Shown: positions 1-10,914, counted from the stretch's first letter. The stretch: DNA of 64,000 nt from Sepioteuthis lessoniana (GCA_963585895.1 OY757939.1:32513595-32577594); one strand, 5' to 3'. Numbers and translations are program-made. Notes: generated by a model not told the origin, from the sequence alone.

Positions 1-300
1 ATACCTGCAGTTGGGTTTTATACACTATTTGTAACAACTATTTTGGGACAGAAGTCGAAATTTTTTTATGACTCCTTGATTTAATGTTAGTTTTAATAAA
101 TTTAATGATTGAAATTCTATTTAGTCTTCTTATGATTATCTCTTGAATATATCACCTATCAAAACAGTTATCATGTTTATTGAATATTCAGCGATGATGT
201 GATCTAAAACCTCCCTGTTTTTATTCCAAATATTTCTATCCTAAAAAAAATAAAGTAAAAAATTTCAAATGAATAATTCTCAACCTGTAACTGAATTGGC
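1..300. other. AT-rich stretch, nothing recognised
   Basis: No coding exon, RNA gene or repeat family member was recognised here. Confidence 0.4.
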
Positions 301-307
301 ATACAAG

Positions 308-961
308 GGTTGGCGGAAAAGTTCATAGGCTGAAAAGTTCATATTGTTGCATATTGACCCTTGACTGAGCCGTCAATCAGAGATTTCTCTGAACAGGACA
401 CATTTGTGTAAATAAGGGGAAGCAGTCAAGTCGTGTATCAGAAGTTCTGAGTGTTAGGAAATGATATATACAGATGCCGCGATCAGTGTGAGTCAGTCAC
501 AGCTTGCAGTTACTGAGAGCACCCACTGGGGCGACAGCCCACAATAGTCTCCAGTTGAGTACCCCTGGCTGAGAAGCAGAAGTGTTAAGTGGGGTCTTGA
601 AGATAACTCAGCGTGCTATGGTCAAGAGAAAAAAAAGTTATGAGTCAATATAACAGTCTGTCTTCGTCTCCCTGTCTCCGTCTCTCTCATACACTACAGA
701 GATTTGACCCCTTTCGAAAGAATAAAAAGACGTATGTATTTTTTTTATAGAAGTGCTGCAGTTCGTCCTTCATCACAGTATATAACTATATGATGATGTC
801 ATATCTGCTGTTGATGACTTTTTTGACCAATGGGATCCAAACACTGCAACACTGATGGAAGAAGTGTGTGAACTTTAAGCGGGAATATGTTAAAGAATAA
901 ACCTCATTTGGTTACATTCCATGAGAGTATCTTGGTCAGCCTCTGAACTTTTCAGCTGACC
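308..961 (+). mobile_element. Mariner-like deletion derivative
   Basis: The ends are imperfect inverted repeats: ggttggcggaaaagttcat on the left, and the complement of ctgaacttttcagctgacc on the right. Near the right end, about 790-878, a plus-strand frame reads DDVISAVDDFFDQ, the conserved C-terminal stretch of mariner transposases, then stops at TAA 876-878 without the usual final motif. Most of the transposase, including the catalytic residues, is absent. The middle (about 420-770) is not recognisable. This is a dead, internally deleted or chimeric element. Confidence 0.6.
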
Positions 962-1700
962 TTCATGCATGAATTTTATTTTCTTCTCTATCTTCTGCTG
1001 AGCATTAGAAATGTCTGTTTGAATATCGTAAAGTCAAAGATTATTATCGATAGACCCCTTCTGACTGAGAATATGAACAGAAATTGAGTGTGTTAATTGT
1101 AATGGATTAATTAACTAGTAATTAGTTTAGTTGGGCATGTTTTATTTTTCTCACTGGATTTTCTTCCCTTTTTATCCTTCTTCCTCAAAGACCAAACTCC
1201 CTACCCCCTCCCCGCCTGCCCTATTTTGTATTTTGCCTGTTTTTGTGTTTTTATATTACAATTTGTGCTGTATTTATTTTTATCATATATTTTTTACTTT
1301 ATTTTAAAGAGAAAAAAAAACAAAAAAACCCAAAAAAACTGTGCCAAGTGACCCAACCCTCTTCCTGATTTTAAAATAAAAAATTTTAATAAATAAAATC
1401 TTGATTGTGTCTTTCCTTTTTTTTCTCTCTCTCTCTCATTAAATGTCTTGTTTCAATTGCAAGGATCTTATCTCAATTTTTTATGCTCCAGTCTAAATTT
1501 TCACAGGTAAAAATAAAACACTATCATTATCCTATGCAAGGTCAGTAAAAAAAATGATAAAACTGATATATTTTTTTTCTTTTCAGGTTGGTACCTCTCA
1601 CTGAAAATTAGCTGATTAATGTTGACTTTGAACATGTGGGGAAAATATTCAGAATTCAACTGTGGATGTTTTTGTTAAGCATTTCATTAAGATGAAATAT
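962..1700. other. AT-rich intergenic DNA
   Basis: Poly-A/T runs and a short (TC)n near 1425-1437. No gene or clear repeat copy recognised. Confidence 0.4.
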
Positions 1701-1921
1701 GGGGGGGGTCCGTGGTGTAATGGGTAAAGAGCTGGACTGCAAAATCGTAGTAAGCAAGTTCAAATTCCAGTTGCACTATTAGATTCACTTTTGGACAAAT
1801 ACCCATGAGAAAGGCATGAACCCTCTTATCCTCCCAGCTATGGGTTAAATAGTACCACTAATGTCCTTCTCAAAGGATGGATTTGGCATTAAATAACCCA
1901 AGATCCCATTAAACAACAAAG
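1701..1921 (+). mobile_element. tRNA-derived SINE, type I
   Basis: The head carries pol III box A-like tggtgtaatgggtaaagagc and box B-like aagttcaaattcc. The body has the family landmarks 'gacaaataccc', 'aaggcatgaaccc' and 'gctatgggttaaatagtacc'. The tail is ggatttggcattaaataacc followed by an AAAC-rich end. The same order recurs in at least nine other copies in the window. Confidence 0.8.
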
Positions 1922-2221
1922 AAAATGAAATCAAACTTTTCTGAAAAAAGGTTTTTAGGTGGCCAAATTATTTTTGAATAAGTGAGAAACTTTGGAAGAT
2001 GATTCTTATTTCACAAAACTAGGAAAATTCAGCAAAAAGTGAATACTCTTATCAAATCTGATTGGTATTGAATTAATATTAATCAACTGGTTTTTCAGAG
2101 TTGCCAATATGAAAAAATGAAGAAATCAGTCTCAATACTTTCTGGACACACTCAAACAAATTGTTGGCCTAAAAGAATGTTCTTGTCACACTACAGCTCC
2201 CTTACCTTCCTTATCAGGAGC

Positions 2222-3290
2222 CTGCCAGTTGGGTTCAGAATATACTGACTATATCCCCAACCAAAAAAGGGGGTGTCCTGGGTATGACAATAAGCAGCAT
2301 CTGAGGGTGAGACTCCAGTATTGGAGATCTGGGGACTCTAAACTACTCCTCCATTGCCATTACTTCCAAGTCCACTGTGACCCAGAGTGATAGCACATGC
2401 TATGGATCAAACATATCTGTTTAAAAATTATTCATATTTGATAGGAATACTTGATGCCATATCATCATCATCATATCGCGCTGATATCCCTGACCCTCTC
2501 TCGCCACTCCTCTCTATCGTTCATCGCCCTAGGTAGGTCTTCAGGACAACATCCCGTATCCTCACATAGCTGCTGAATGTATGTTTGTGCTGGTCATCCT
2601 GCTTTTGCACGGCCATGTGTGGGGGTCCATAAGAGTACATCTCTTATGAGTTCGTCCCTGCTTCTCCAGCAGTGTCCTGCATGTCTGGTTCGTCTAACTT
2701 GAATAGTTTTCATGATAGGGGGCAGGTGGCCGTACAGTTGGTGTCTTGTGGGGTGTTGTCGCCAGGACTTGTTCAAGATTGCACGTAGCATTCTTGTGTA
2801 ATTGCCGTCTAGCTTCTTCTCCAGCCGTTTTGTTAGCGTCCATATAGTGCAGCCATATAGCAGTATCGATGTGACCGCTGCCTGGAAGAAACTGCGTTTC
2901 ATTTTATCGATTAGGTCTGATTTCCATATAATCGATAGCCTATTGATAGCTGTCCATGCTTTCGTTAACCTCGTTTCGATGTCCTTTTCAGTTGATTCGA
3001 CGCTGCTTCCTAGGTAAGTGAATTTGTCTACTAGTTTAAGAGGGGTTCCTTCTAGAGTGGAGATGTCCCCCGTTTGATTATAGCACATAACTGTAAATTA
3101 ATTGTACAAGTATTAAAAATAGTTTCTTAAAGCTTTGTTTACTAAGGATTATTATTATTAGTTACTTGAAACGTGTAACTGTGTGCAAATAGATGATTCT
3201 TATTTGATAGAAATAATTGCTTGAAACTGTATAATTATTAGTATTAAATAGGAATACTTGAAACCATAAATAAATTGTTCATACTTGATA
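2222..3290 (+). repeat. Long composite repeat, interrupted by a LINE
   Basis: 2222-2440 matches the conserved head of the composite family (gccagttgggttcagaatat, then a block ending near 'agtgatagcacatgctatgg'). 3090-3290 carries its internal units ('acttgaaac..gtgtaactgtgtgcaaat'). Between them sits an RTE LINE end (2461-3088), so the LINE appears to have inserted into an older composite element. The family's usual 3' tail is not seen here. Confidence 0.55.
2461..3088 (-). mobile_element. RTE-type LINE, 5'-truncated 3' end
   Basis: The minus strand encodes the C-terminal part of an RTE-like reverse transcriptase ORF. It contains ILLYGCTIWTL, RMLRAILNKSW and RRTRHAGHCW, and the sequence runs into a (TGA/ATC)n tail at 2461-2475, the typical RTE 3' end. 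The frame shifts near 2594, so the last ~45 codons are read in another frame. A nearly identical copy at 15125-15570 suggests a young family. Confidence 0.85.
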
Positions 3291-3359
3291 GGACCATGTG
3301 CCTAAAAAAAATCTTCAGAAATAACTACCCCAAAAAATGTAAATATGAAAGTGCGATGA

Positions 3360-3410
3360 ATGCAATTCCCTAACCTATAGGCATAAAATAACCCCAGACA
3401 GGTTGAAATG
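3360..3410 (+). repeat. Variant composite-repeat tail fragment
   Basis: Carries 'ccctaacctataggcataaa' and then 'gttgaaatgccattaaaat'. The same variant tail occurs in the opposite orientation near 35970 and 39515, each time next to composite-repeat internal units. Confidence 0.45.
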
Positions 3411-3586
3411 CCATTAAAATCAATCGCCTGATCTGATTTCTCATGACTATATCTTGTTTCCCCAAAATGAAAACCCAGTTTCATTTCGCAATTCTTGAGA
3501 ACATGCGACATATGACAAACCATCTAAAGGTAGTGTCAGTTGAAGACTTCCAGTGATGTGTGGCTTCCCAAATGCATTATTTTGAA

Positions 3587-3800
3587 GGAGATATCTAACC
3601 CCTCTGCAATTGGCAGGATGCGACATAAAGTCACTTTTTAAGTAGAGTTTTCTTTCTAACACGTTGGTTGCCATACCAAGGTTGAGGTACTCATTTGCCT
3701 TACTGTTTACCTGTGGATGGGGAGAAGAGATGGATTCAGGTTTTTTTCCCAAGGACATTAATGCCAAGTGAAACACTGTGGCACAATAATGAGCATTCAT
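3587..3800 (-). mobile_element. tRNA-derived SINE, type III fragment
   Basis: On the minus strand it shows the body and 3' part of a second SINE family: 'cttgggaaaaaaacctg', a 'cttggtatggcaacc' block and the end 'gactttatgtcgcatcctgc'. Other copies are at 31815, 50040 and 56690. The tRNA-like head is missing. Confidence 0.55.
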
Positions 3801-3809
3801 GTGTATGTA

Positions 3810-4669
3810 TATATATATATATGGATGGATTCGTGTGGGTGTGACGCTGCATAAATAATTATCCCAGGATGAGAGTTCATTTTATGCACATGTGATGTCA
3901 AGGGCAGTTTGGCACTTGATCCTCCACAAAATAAGTCCTAGTCAATTTTAGGTATATGGTAAGCCGGTAAATAATGTTGGGGTTAATTTGGGGCCAGACT
4001 GATCTCCGACGCTGGTAAGGGGGTATCCGATTCACTTTCACACACCCCACCAAGTCCTTCGTTTTCCTACTCCCTCAGATATCGGAAAAACGGACTTCAA
4101 GGGTAGAAAATATTAACTGCAGTCAAATTTCCAAAATTCTCTTGTAATGTTTTAGGGTGACAATAAGACGTTTAGTGAGAATTAATGAAATCGATATGAA
4201 ACTGAAACAGGTATGTGCAAAAGAAGATGACTCAATAGAAGAAACAACACAACCAATAGATTTCAACACAAGAGTGCATTTAAAATATAACAAAGTTTTA
4301 ATGGGCGACGATCAAACAACTAATGATAAGATTTAAGAAACAGTTCCTTTTTCTTTTCTCTTTTCCTTTTAAAATACTGGCAATATTAAGTCAACAGGAA
4401 GTATCAAACATAAATGTCTCTCAACAGTCCTTTTCTTTCTCCTTTTTTTCTTTTTTTTTTTTTTTTTTTTTTTTTTTCCTTGAGAAAATGTCTAAGTTGC
4501 CGGACTGAAGCATGTAACAAAGGTCATTCACTAATTTACCATTGATGAAACAGAATATCTTCAGTTTCTCTCTTTCTTTTTGACTACATATAACTTTCCA
4601 ATATGTAGAACGGGTAGAAGGAAAACAGTTTAAGTTGTACTTATCTTTGACGATGTTCAGGTTCCTTCC
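3810..4669. other. Unassigned sequence with homopolymer
   Basis: Contains a short (AT)n near 3808-3821 and a long T run near 4452-4477. No gene was recognised. Confidence 0.4.
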
Positions 4670-4833
4670 TTTACGGGTGAGTGACATCCGCAGAGTCGGC
4701 TGAGTCAGCATCTCTTTCTGCTGACTTCTGTCCAAAGACTCTGTTCTACTCTTTTTACGGGAGACTTTCCCCAGAGTTGGCTGTAAACTGGCGCCTTTCT
4801 CCGACGACTTCTGTCCACAAACTAAAGATTCTT
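4670..4833 (+). repeat. Two tandem ~82-bp imperfect repeats
   Basis: Two units, 4670-4753 and 4754-4833, share in order tttacggg, cagagtyggctg, a T/C-rich step and gacttctgtcca(c)aaact. Identity is roughly 70% by eye. They sit in a GC-richer island of unknown nature. Confidence 0.55.
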
Positions 4834-5555
4834 TTCCAAATTTCTCTAACGGAAAAATGGCATTTTGGTGCTAAGGGTCTATGGGCCAATCATTTGACTT
4901 TTTCCTTCTCCCACTATTTCATCCGGTCATGATACTCGAGTGATCTGGATTCCTTTCTTTGTTCAAAGATTACAGGTCATAGAGTGCGGGTAGCTTTGAC
5001 CTTCATTCTCCTACCGTTTTAGGGGTCAGTTTTGGTGGCTGTTGATTCAAACACAATGGTAGGGAAATTGACATCCCCTTCCCTCTCTCGGTAGTATACC
5101 ACGTTACAGTGGGTCTCTGTGTGTGTTCGTGGATGGGTGGCCAAAGAAGATTTCTTCGGCATTTTTGACCGTCGTCAAAATGTCTAGGGGACCCTTTTGT
5201 CAATTTTGACACGAAGACCATACAAAGATCTGTGCTCACGAAAACCTGCGAGACCGGAAGAGGAGGACATTGGAGTCGGGAGTCAGGGTCAGAGATTCGG
5301 ATCCGGAGCGCGGAGCTGATCAGTTGGCTATAAGACGTATGTCCAGAGCAGTCGGAGGGCGGTATGGAGTCAAGAACGAAGACATTGAGCAGTGAAGATG
5401 ATGACCAGATGAGTCGGCATCTTTGGTAGCTGTGTAGAATTTTCGCTGAGTTCTCGCAATAGTCACAAATTACACACAGAGGAATGCTTAAAAAGTGCCA
5501 ACCTCAACTTCCTACGTTTTGCAGTTCTGAATCTGTGTTTGTCTTTTCTTCCTTC
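4834..5555. other. GC-richer unassigned island
   Basis: Base composition is more balanced than the surroundings, but no frame with protein-family features or convincing splice signals was found. It could be an untranslated exon or part of an old repeat. Confidence 0.3.
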
Positions 5556-6330
5556 TATAGGATTTACACTCCTATATTTTAAAATAACCGTGATAATACT
5601 TGTTACGAAACAAAGATGGTGGCCGTCGGTAAACTAATCAGTCACGGGAACCTATTGGTCAGGAAAGTCACGTGATTTGTGCTCACTTCTACGTCCGCAC
5701 CTTTGATTTTTATCCCGCGTATTTAGAGCCGACCACATGACAAGGATTGCCTATATATATTCTCGTCTTCCAAGAACTCATTCTCTCACATTTTGACTTC
5801 CAGAGACGGCACTCTCTCTCTCTCTCTACTTCCAGAAACAGCTTGAACTTGCCAGCTAGTAAGACAACTCAATACGCGTAACATGGGTGCGTATATAGAC
5901 TACGACCTTTTTCTTTCCTGTTCTGCTTTTTCGGGTAGTCTTGTTCCAGTCTTAAACACAGCCTCAGAAATTTCGTCAAATCCCGAAAGGGACAAACAAT
6001 CAACATGGGAGAAGACACGTTCCTCCTAGAATACATTGCTATATTTCGATATATTGATACGTCGCATGAAATACTTAGTCAACATACATTTTATAGTCTA
6101 CAGGACACTTTTAATATTTAGTCTTTTTCCATAATATCCGTGTTAGTTACATACACACATGCACACACAGAGGAATATTTAACAAGCGATATTAGAATAT
6201 TCGTTATGTTTTGTAATATTTCATTTATGTACTTTTTAGTTATATAAATTTGTTTTTGTTTGTACTGCTTTGTTTTGAATGTTCTTTTGTACGCGTCGTT
6301 TTACATCGTTTACTTCGTTTGCTTTTCAAT
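5556..6330 (+). repeat. Promoter-like dispersed repeat, copy 1
   Basis: Begins tataggatttacactcctat. It then carries a CCTATTGG (CCAAT-type) box, 'gtcacgtga', a 'gagccgaccacatgacaagg' block, a TATA-like cctatatatattc and 'cagcctcagaaatttcgtc'. The same landmarks in the same order recur at 8245-9160. The copies are divergent. The element could be an old LTR-type or other promoter-bearing repeat; the family is not identified. Confidence 0.5.
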
Positions 6331-6479
6331 AATGAGCCAACATGAATTGTGGGAGCAAAATATCCACCAAACAGTACCCCACACTTCTACCCTCTGTTGT
6401 TTATTGTTTGTTTGTTTTTTTGTTTTGTTTTGTTTTTGTTTTTTTGCTTTTTTTTTTTTTTTTTTGTACAACCTTTGAA

Positions 6480-6663
6480 ATACCCAATCGACCGGGTGTG
6501 AGAATTAAGAAAGCGGGGTCTACACCACTAAACGATCAGACGAACGGCCAAAACCAACAAAATCCGGAGTGCGTTGTTTCATAATGCAAACAGCCTCGTC
6601 CACGATTTGAACTTGGGTCGCCGATTTTATTTCCTCTGATGATAACCGTTACACTAAGTCCAC
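6480..6663 (-). mobile_element. tRNA-derived SINE, type III head
   Basis: On the minus strand the head reads 'ttagtgtaacggttatcatc' (box A region), then 'aagttcaaatcgtgg' (box B region), then 'gaggctgtttgcatta'. The head matches the one complementary to about 32010-32090. The body is lost after about 180 bp. Confidence 0.65.
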
Positions 6664-7122
6664 CTCCCCAAACTTGAAGATGTAATAACAATTTTGGGAA
6701 CGTGTTAAATTTGCTTCTAATTTAAATTGTTCCGTAATTGTCATTAAAATTGGTACATGAAACTGTGGCATCCCTTCTGGTTTCTGGCCGATGAGGACAG
6801 TGTGTCGCACGTATTCTCACACGTTGTATGATGAAATTTGAATTTTTTTTTTCTTTTTAATTATAAGAAAGTATGACAATTTTTATCTAACAGAAATAGT
6901 AAAATAATATTGAAATTCATAATTACTGTGGGATTACCATGAAAATACTTTACGAAAAACAGTTGTCATTCAATATTTGGAGCCTGTTTTGCATAAAACA
7001 ATTATGTTCTTATCACACATCAATTTGAAACAAACCACAAAGTGTTTCATATTACTTTATAAGCATAACAAAAAATATTGAAAACTTATATACAATGACA
7101 CCATAACCTCTTGAGGAAATTA
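6664..7122. other. AT-rich, nothing recognised
   Basis: No gene or known repeat seen. Confidence 0.4.
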
Positions 7123-7345
7123 TCCGTGGTTTAGTGGCTAACGTGCCGGACTGCGACATTGTAGCAAGCAAGTTCAAACTCCAGTAACGCTATTACGTTC
7201 GTTTTCGGACTAATATCCTTGGGAAAGGTATGAATTCCCTTAACCCACCCCTCACTATGGGATAAATAGTATCACCCCTGTTTTTCTACAAGGATGGCTT
7301 TAAATAACCCATGAAAGTTGATATGCCGTTAAATAAAACCAAAAC
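7123..7345 (+). mobile_element. tRNA-derived SINE, type I
   Basis: Head 'tggtttagtggctaacgtgc' and box B-like 'aagttcaaactcc'. Body 'cttgggaaaggtatgaa'. Tail 'ttaaataacccatgaaag', 'ttgatatgccgttaaat'. Confidence 0.8.
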
Positions 7346-7853
7346 CTTAAATAATGGTCATGAGCACAATTTCAAACGTTTCCAGTTCTCACATTTAACG
7401 TTTCATAATCGGCATTCCTTATTACATTCTCATGACATCATTGGTTTAATTTTCCTCAAAATTCTTTGCTGAAATGGGAAAAAATTCAAATCCTTATCTT
7501 GTTGAGTTCATAAAGGGTGAAATGTCATAAATAAAAGCTCCATTAAATTTTGGCTTTCTCTTCACTCTACCAAATTTTGGTTTTCTTCTACTTGTTTTGC
7601 TTCTGAAGAAATGATAACCGTTTATTTCTGACTTTCTGGGATGTACTTGGGCGGTTGGCCTCATATTTTTATAGTTACAATGTTTGGACATTTCAAGGAA
7701 GAAATTTATCAACCAAATACAATATTGTTGAATAGTCGAGAAATGTAGGATGGAAAAAGAATTTTGCTAATTCGCATAACTGACAACCAACAAAAACAAG
7801 AAATGGATGCTCGAATAAAGCTATCACATGAAGTAATCACTTTTTAAAAAACT

Positions 7854-7966
7854 AAGTGTTGTTTTCTCTGAGTACAGTATTGCCTCATGATTAGTTTTTT
7901 GGCATAAATTCTACTCTCTTATCTATCTTATAAGAACCACTCACTGTATACTAAATAAATATATGA
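7854..7966 (+). repeat. Left arm of a perfect 113-bp inverted repeat
   Basis: Its reverse complement equals 8531-8643 at all 113 positions, and the match stops abruptly at both ends. The arm itself is unlike any repeat family in the window. Confidence 0.95.
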
Positions 7967-7984
7967 TTGCATCCATTAATCCTG

Positions 7985-8245
7985 CGAGGGAGTCCCTGTA
8001 GCGTAGTGGTTAACATGTAAGTGAATAGGTTTTTTTTTTTTTTCAAGTTTTTATATTTCTCACTAATAATTCTATTTAATATTAATCATTTATTTGCACA
8101 GTGTTAAATGTTTAAGTATTATTATCTACCACTAATAATTCTATTCAATACTAATCATTTGCTTGCATATAGTTAAATGGTTTCAAGTATTCCTATCTAA
8201 CACTAATAATTCTATTCAGTATTAATCTTTTATTTGAACACAGTT
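7985..8245. repeat. SINE I head stub and composite-repeat array
   Basis: 7985-8030 is a SINE type I head cut off after about 45 bp ('gtagcgtagtggttaacatg'). After a T run, 8055-8245 holds three degenerate internal units of the composite family (cactaataattctattyaat, attaatcatttgtttgcac, cagttaaatggtttcaagta). Confidence 0.6.
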
Positions 8246-9160
8246 ATAGGATTTACATTCTTATATTTTTTTTCAAATGGCCAGCGATGAATACGTAGAG
8301 CAAAAAATTCAAGAAAAATAGGATCCAAAGACTCACCTGTTCCCGAAACAAAGGCGTCATAAAAATTGAATAATTCCTGGAACCTGATTGGACAGAGTAG
8401 TCACGTGCCGGTGCTTTCAACTACGTACACTATTTTGAATAAGTCTCGCGCAAAAATAAATCTTGTGTTTGGAGCCGGTCACGTGACAAGGTTACCTATA
8501 TATTCTACGCCTTCGAAAGCTCTAGCCCTCTCATATATTTATTTAGTATACAGTGAGTGGTTCTTATAAGATAGATAAGAGAGTAGAATTTATGCCAAAA
8601 AACTAATCATGAGGCAATACTGTACTCAGAGAAAACAACACTTGGCAGCCCCCTCTCATACGCACATATAGCCTCAGATATTTCGCCATGTACTACTTTA
8701 GACACGCTGCCTAAAATGGGAGCCAGCAAAAATACATTCATAGCAATTTCATTAGGACTAATGAAATTGGTATATTTGCTACACTTCAAGATTCTAAACT
8801 TTACATGGACCTCAAACTCACCTCACCTTACAGATACACACGTTTAGCTACAGGAAGATGAATACTTCGCTGCTATGTACTTTTTAGTTTCTCAGCGCAC
8901 TTACACACAGACATGTTCAAACAACACACACTTACATTCGCATTATAGTTGTATTAGACACACACATACACACATAGCAAACAATATTCGAACATTTTTC
9001 TACCTTGTATTGTTTTTTTCCTTGGTTCATTAGTATATAAAACTGTCTGTTGTATATGATGTGAATTTTCTTTTGTCTGCGTTGTTCATTTCTTTCTGTT
9101 TTGAATTGTGGAACGACTCTTGAAGTTTTCTTTTCTTTCTAACAACATTTCAAGAGAACT
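8245..9160 (+). repeat. Promoter-like dispersed repeat, copy 2
   Basis: Matches the repeat at 5556-6330 in order: tataggatttacattcttat, ggaacctgattgg (CCAAT-type), gtcacgtg, gagccggtcacgtgacaagg, TATA-like cctatatattc and gcctcagatatttcgcc. It is interrupted at 8531-8643 by the right arm of the 113-bp inverted repeat. Confidence 0.5.
8531..8643 (-). repeat. Right arm of a perfect 113-bp inverted repeat
   Basis: An exact reverse complement of 7854-7966. It interrupts the dispersed repeat copy and is bracketed by a 10-bp direct repeat, ccctctcata, at its left border (8526-8535, overlapping its first bases) and just beyond its right border (about 8651-8660). Confidence 0.95.
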
Positions 9161-9179
9161 AAACGGCCAACTCATCCTC

Positions 9180-10100
9180 CACAAAGTATTATTATCTAAC
9201 ACTAATAATTCTATTAATATCAATCATTTGTTTGCGCACAGTTAAATGTTTAAGTATAATTATCTAACACGAATAATTTGTCCCAGTCGACTGCATCTCT
9301 GCGTGTCCTAGATATGACACTAAACAATCTGATGGCGAGGCTCCAGTAATGCGGGAGCTATGGGGAATGCGGAGTACCCCTTCATTGCCATCACTCCCAG
9401 GTTCACTCTGACTCGGAGTGGTAGCACCTGATAGGGTCATATCTATGGGTCAAATAGAACTGTTTTACATTTAAACTGTACTTTGACATTTAAACCAAGT
9501 GCAAACAAATGACCTTGCTAAATTGAATTTCTTGAAATAGAAGTATTTAATCATTTAACTGTGTAAACAAATAACTGATATTTGATTGAATTACTAATGA
9601 TACATAGCAATACTTGGAATCATTTAACTTTGCTGACATGCTAAATCGAATTGTTTGAAATAGAACTGTTTGGTCATTCAACTATGCATAAACGAATGAC
9701 TGATGATTAATTGAATTTTTAGCGATACATAGCAATACTTAGAACCATTTAACTTTGTTGACGTGCTAAATTGAATTGTTTGAAATAAAACTGTTTGATT
9801 ATTTAACTGTGCGTAAGCGAATGACTGATGTTTAATTGAATTGTTAGTGACACATAGCAATAATTAAAAAAACATTTAACTGTGTGCAAACAAATGATTA
9901 ATAGTAAATAGAATCATTCCTATTTGATAGAAATAAGTGAAACCATTTAACTGTTTACACAAAAAATTAAGATCAGGCTCGTTTAAAATTTTTATCTACA
10001 AAATGTGTTTAGAAATCATATTTAATAAAAAAGGATTTGGCATTAAATAACCTACAATGGTTGATATGCCATAAAAACAAACCAAACCAAAAAAAAAAAA
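9180..10100 (+). repeat. Long composite repeat, head to tail
   Basis: A short array fragment (9180-9285) is followed by a head missing its first part (cccagtcgactgcatctctg, then 'gtggtagcacctgatagggt'). An array of degenerate units runs over about 9470-9990 (tttaactgtgyayaaacraatgac). Then comes the tail-proximal block near 9970 and the tail 'ggatttggcattaaataacc' at about 10031. It ends in an A run near 10090. Confidence 0.75.
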
Positions 10101-10320
10101 AAAAACGCTAATAATTCTATTTAATATTAATCATTTGTTTGCATACAGTTAAATGGTTTCAAGTATTCCTAATTACCATAAATAATTCTATTCAATATCA
10201 ATCATTTGTTTGTACATGGTAAGTAATTCCATTTATCCTGTATTCTTATCCAATACAAATAATTTTCAACTACTTCTAATAATAATTTTTAGTAAATGAT
10301 TAAACAATTTTAAGTATTTG
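10101..10320 (-). repeat. Composite-repeat internal units
   Basis: Three degenerate ~70-bp units carrying ctaataattctatttaatat, atttgtttgcatacagttaa and 'ggtttcaagtattcc', with no head or tail attached. Confidence 0.6.
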
Positions 10321-10326
10321 GAAATA

Positions 10327-10361
10327 CGTTTCGGCCAAATTTCACCTCTGGCCTTCTTCAG
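10327..10361 (-). ncRNA. Hammerhead ribozyme-like core
   Basis: On the minus strand CTGAAGA (fits the invariant CUGANGA) is followed by a stem GGCCA...TGGCC with an 11-nt loop, then GAAAC. This is the box 1 - stem II - box 2 order of a hammerhead, as known in Penelope-like elements and retrozymes. Stem I and III partners were not resolved, so activity is unproven. Confidence 0.45.
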
Positions 10362-10740
10362 GTGATTAACCGCGACCTCGGATAGGAATGCTGAGTCTTG
10401 TAACCGTATCCCCAGTAATTACTGCCTTCCATAGTTGTTGTCTATCGCACTACGTTTTTGACCAAGTAACCCTCTGGCTGGCTTGGATCTTCTGACAACC
10501 TGGAACCGTAGGGACTCAACGCCTCTATCCGCTGCGTCACGGGCCCCGAAGGGCGATCAAGGATGGATTTTTTGGTCTTATAAATCCAATTATTTGTTCT
10601 CCTTATCTGGTTTTCCATAGTCGGGTCCGTACCGAATTTGTAATTGTCTTTATTTGGAATCCTTTTTGAGATGAGGCTTCTTAATCTGAGAACTAATTTT
10701 ATTGCGAACTTTTATCCTCATCTTGGTAGTTTTTTTTTAA
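10362..10740 (-). mobile_element. Possible tRNA-headed element upstream of the hammerhead motif
   Basis: The minus strand contains a tRNA-like 'tgacgcagcggatagaggcg' (box A-like, about 10515-10535). About 150 bp later it reaches the hammerhead-like core at 10327-10361. The combination suggests a SINE or retrozyme-like element, but only one copy is seen in the window. Confidence 0.35.
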
Positions 10741-10914
10741 CTGAAATTAGTAGACCAGTTTTACATAACTTGGTAGCAATATCTCATCTACTAAAAGCAA
10801 TGTTAAGATACACCTAACGAAGGCATAGGCTATTATTACCAGGTTAACGACCATATGGAAATCTGATGTCTCTGGGGAAGTGAGAATTCATCCAAGATGT
10901 TATTAGTACGGTAT

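Noticed and set aside
1701-1780. Functional tRNA gene
   Set aside because: Box A/B-like motifs are present here and in other SINE heads, but no cloverleaf with paired acceptor stem; each is followed by a SINE body and tail.
2802-3017. Plus-strand frame over the RTE fragment
   Set aside because: Antisense shadow of the LINE reverse transcriptase ORF.
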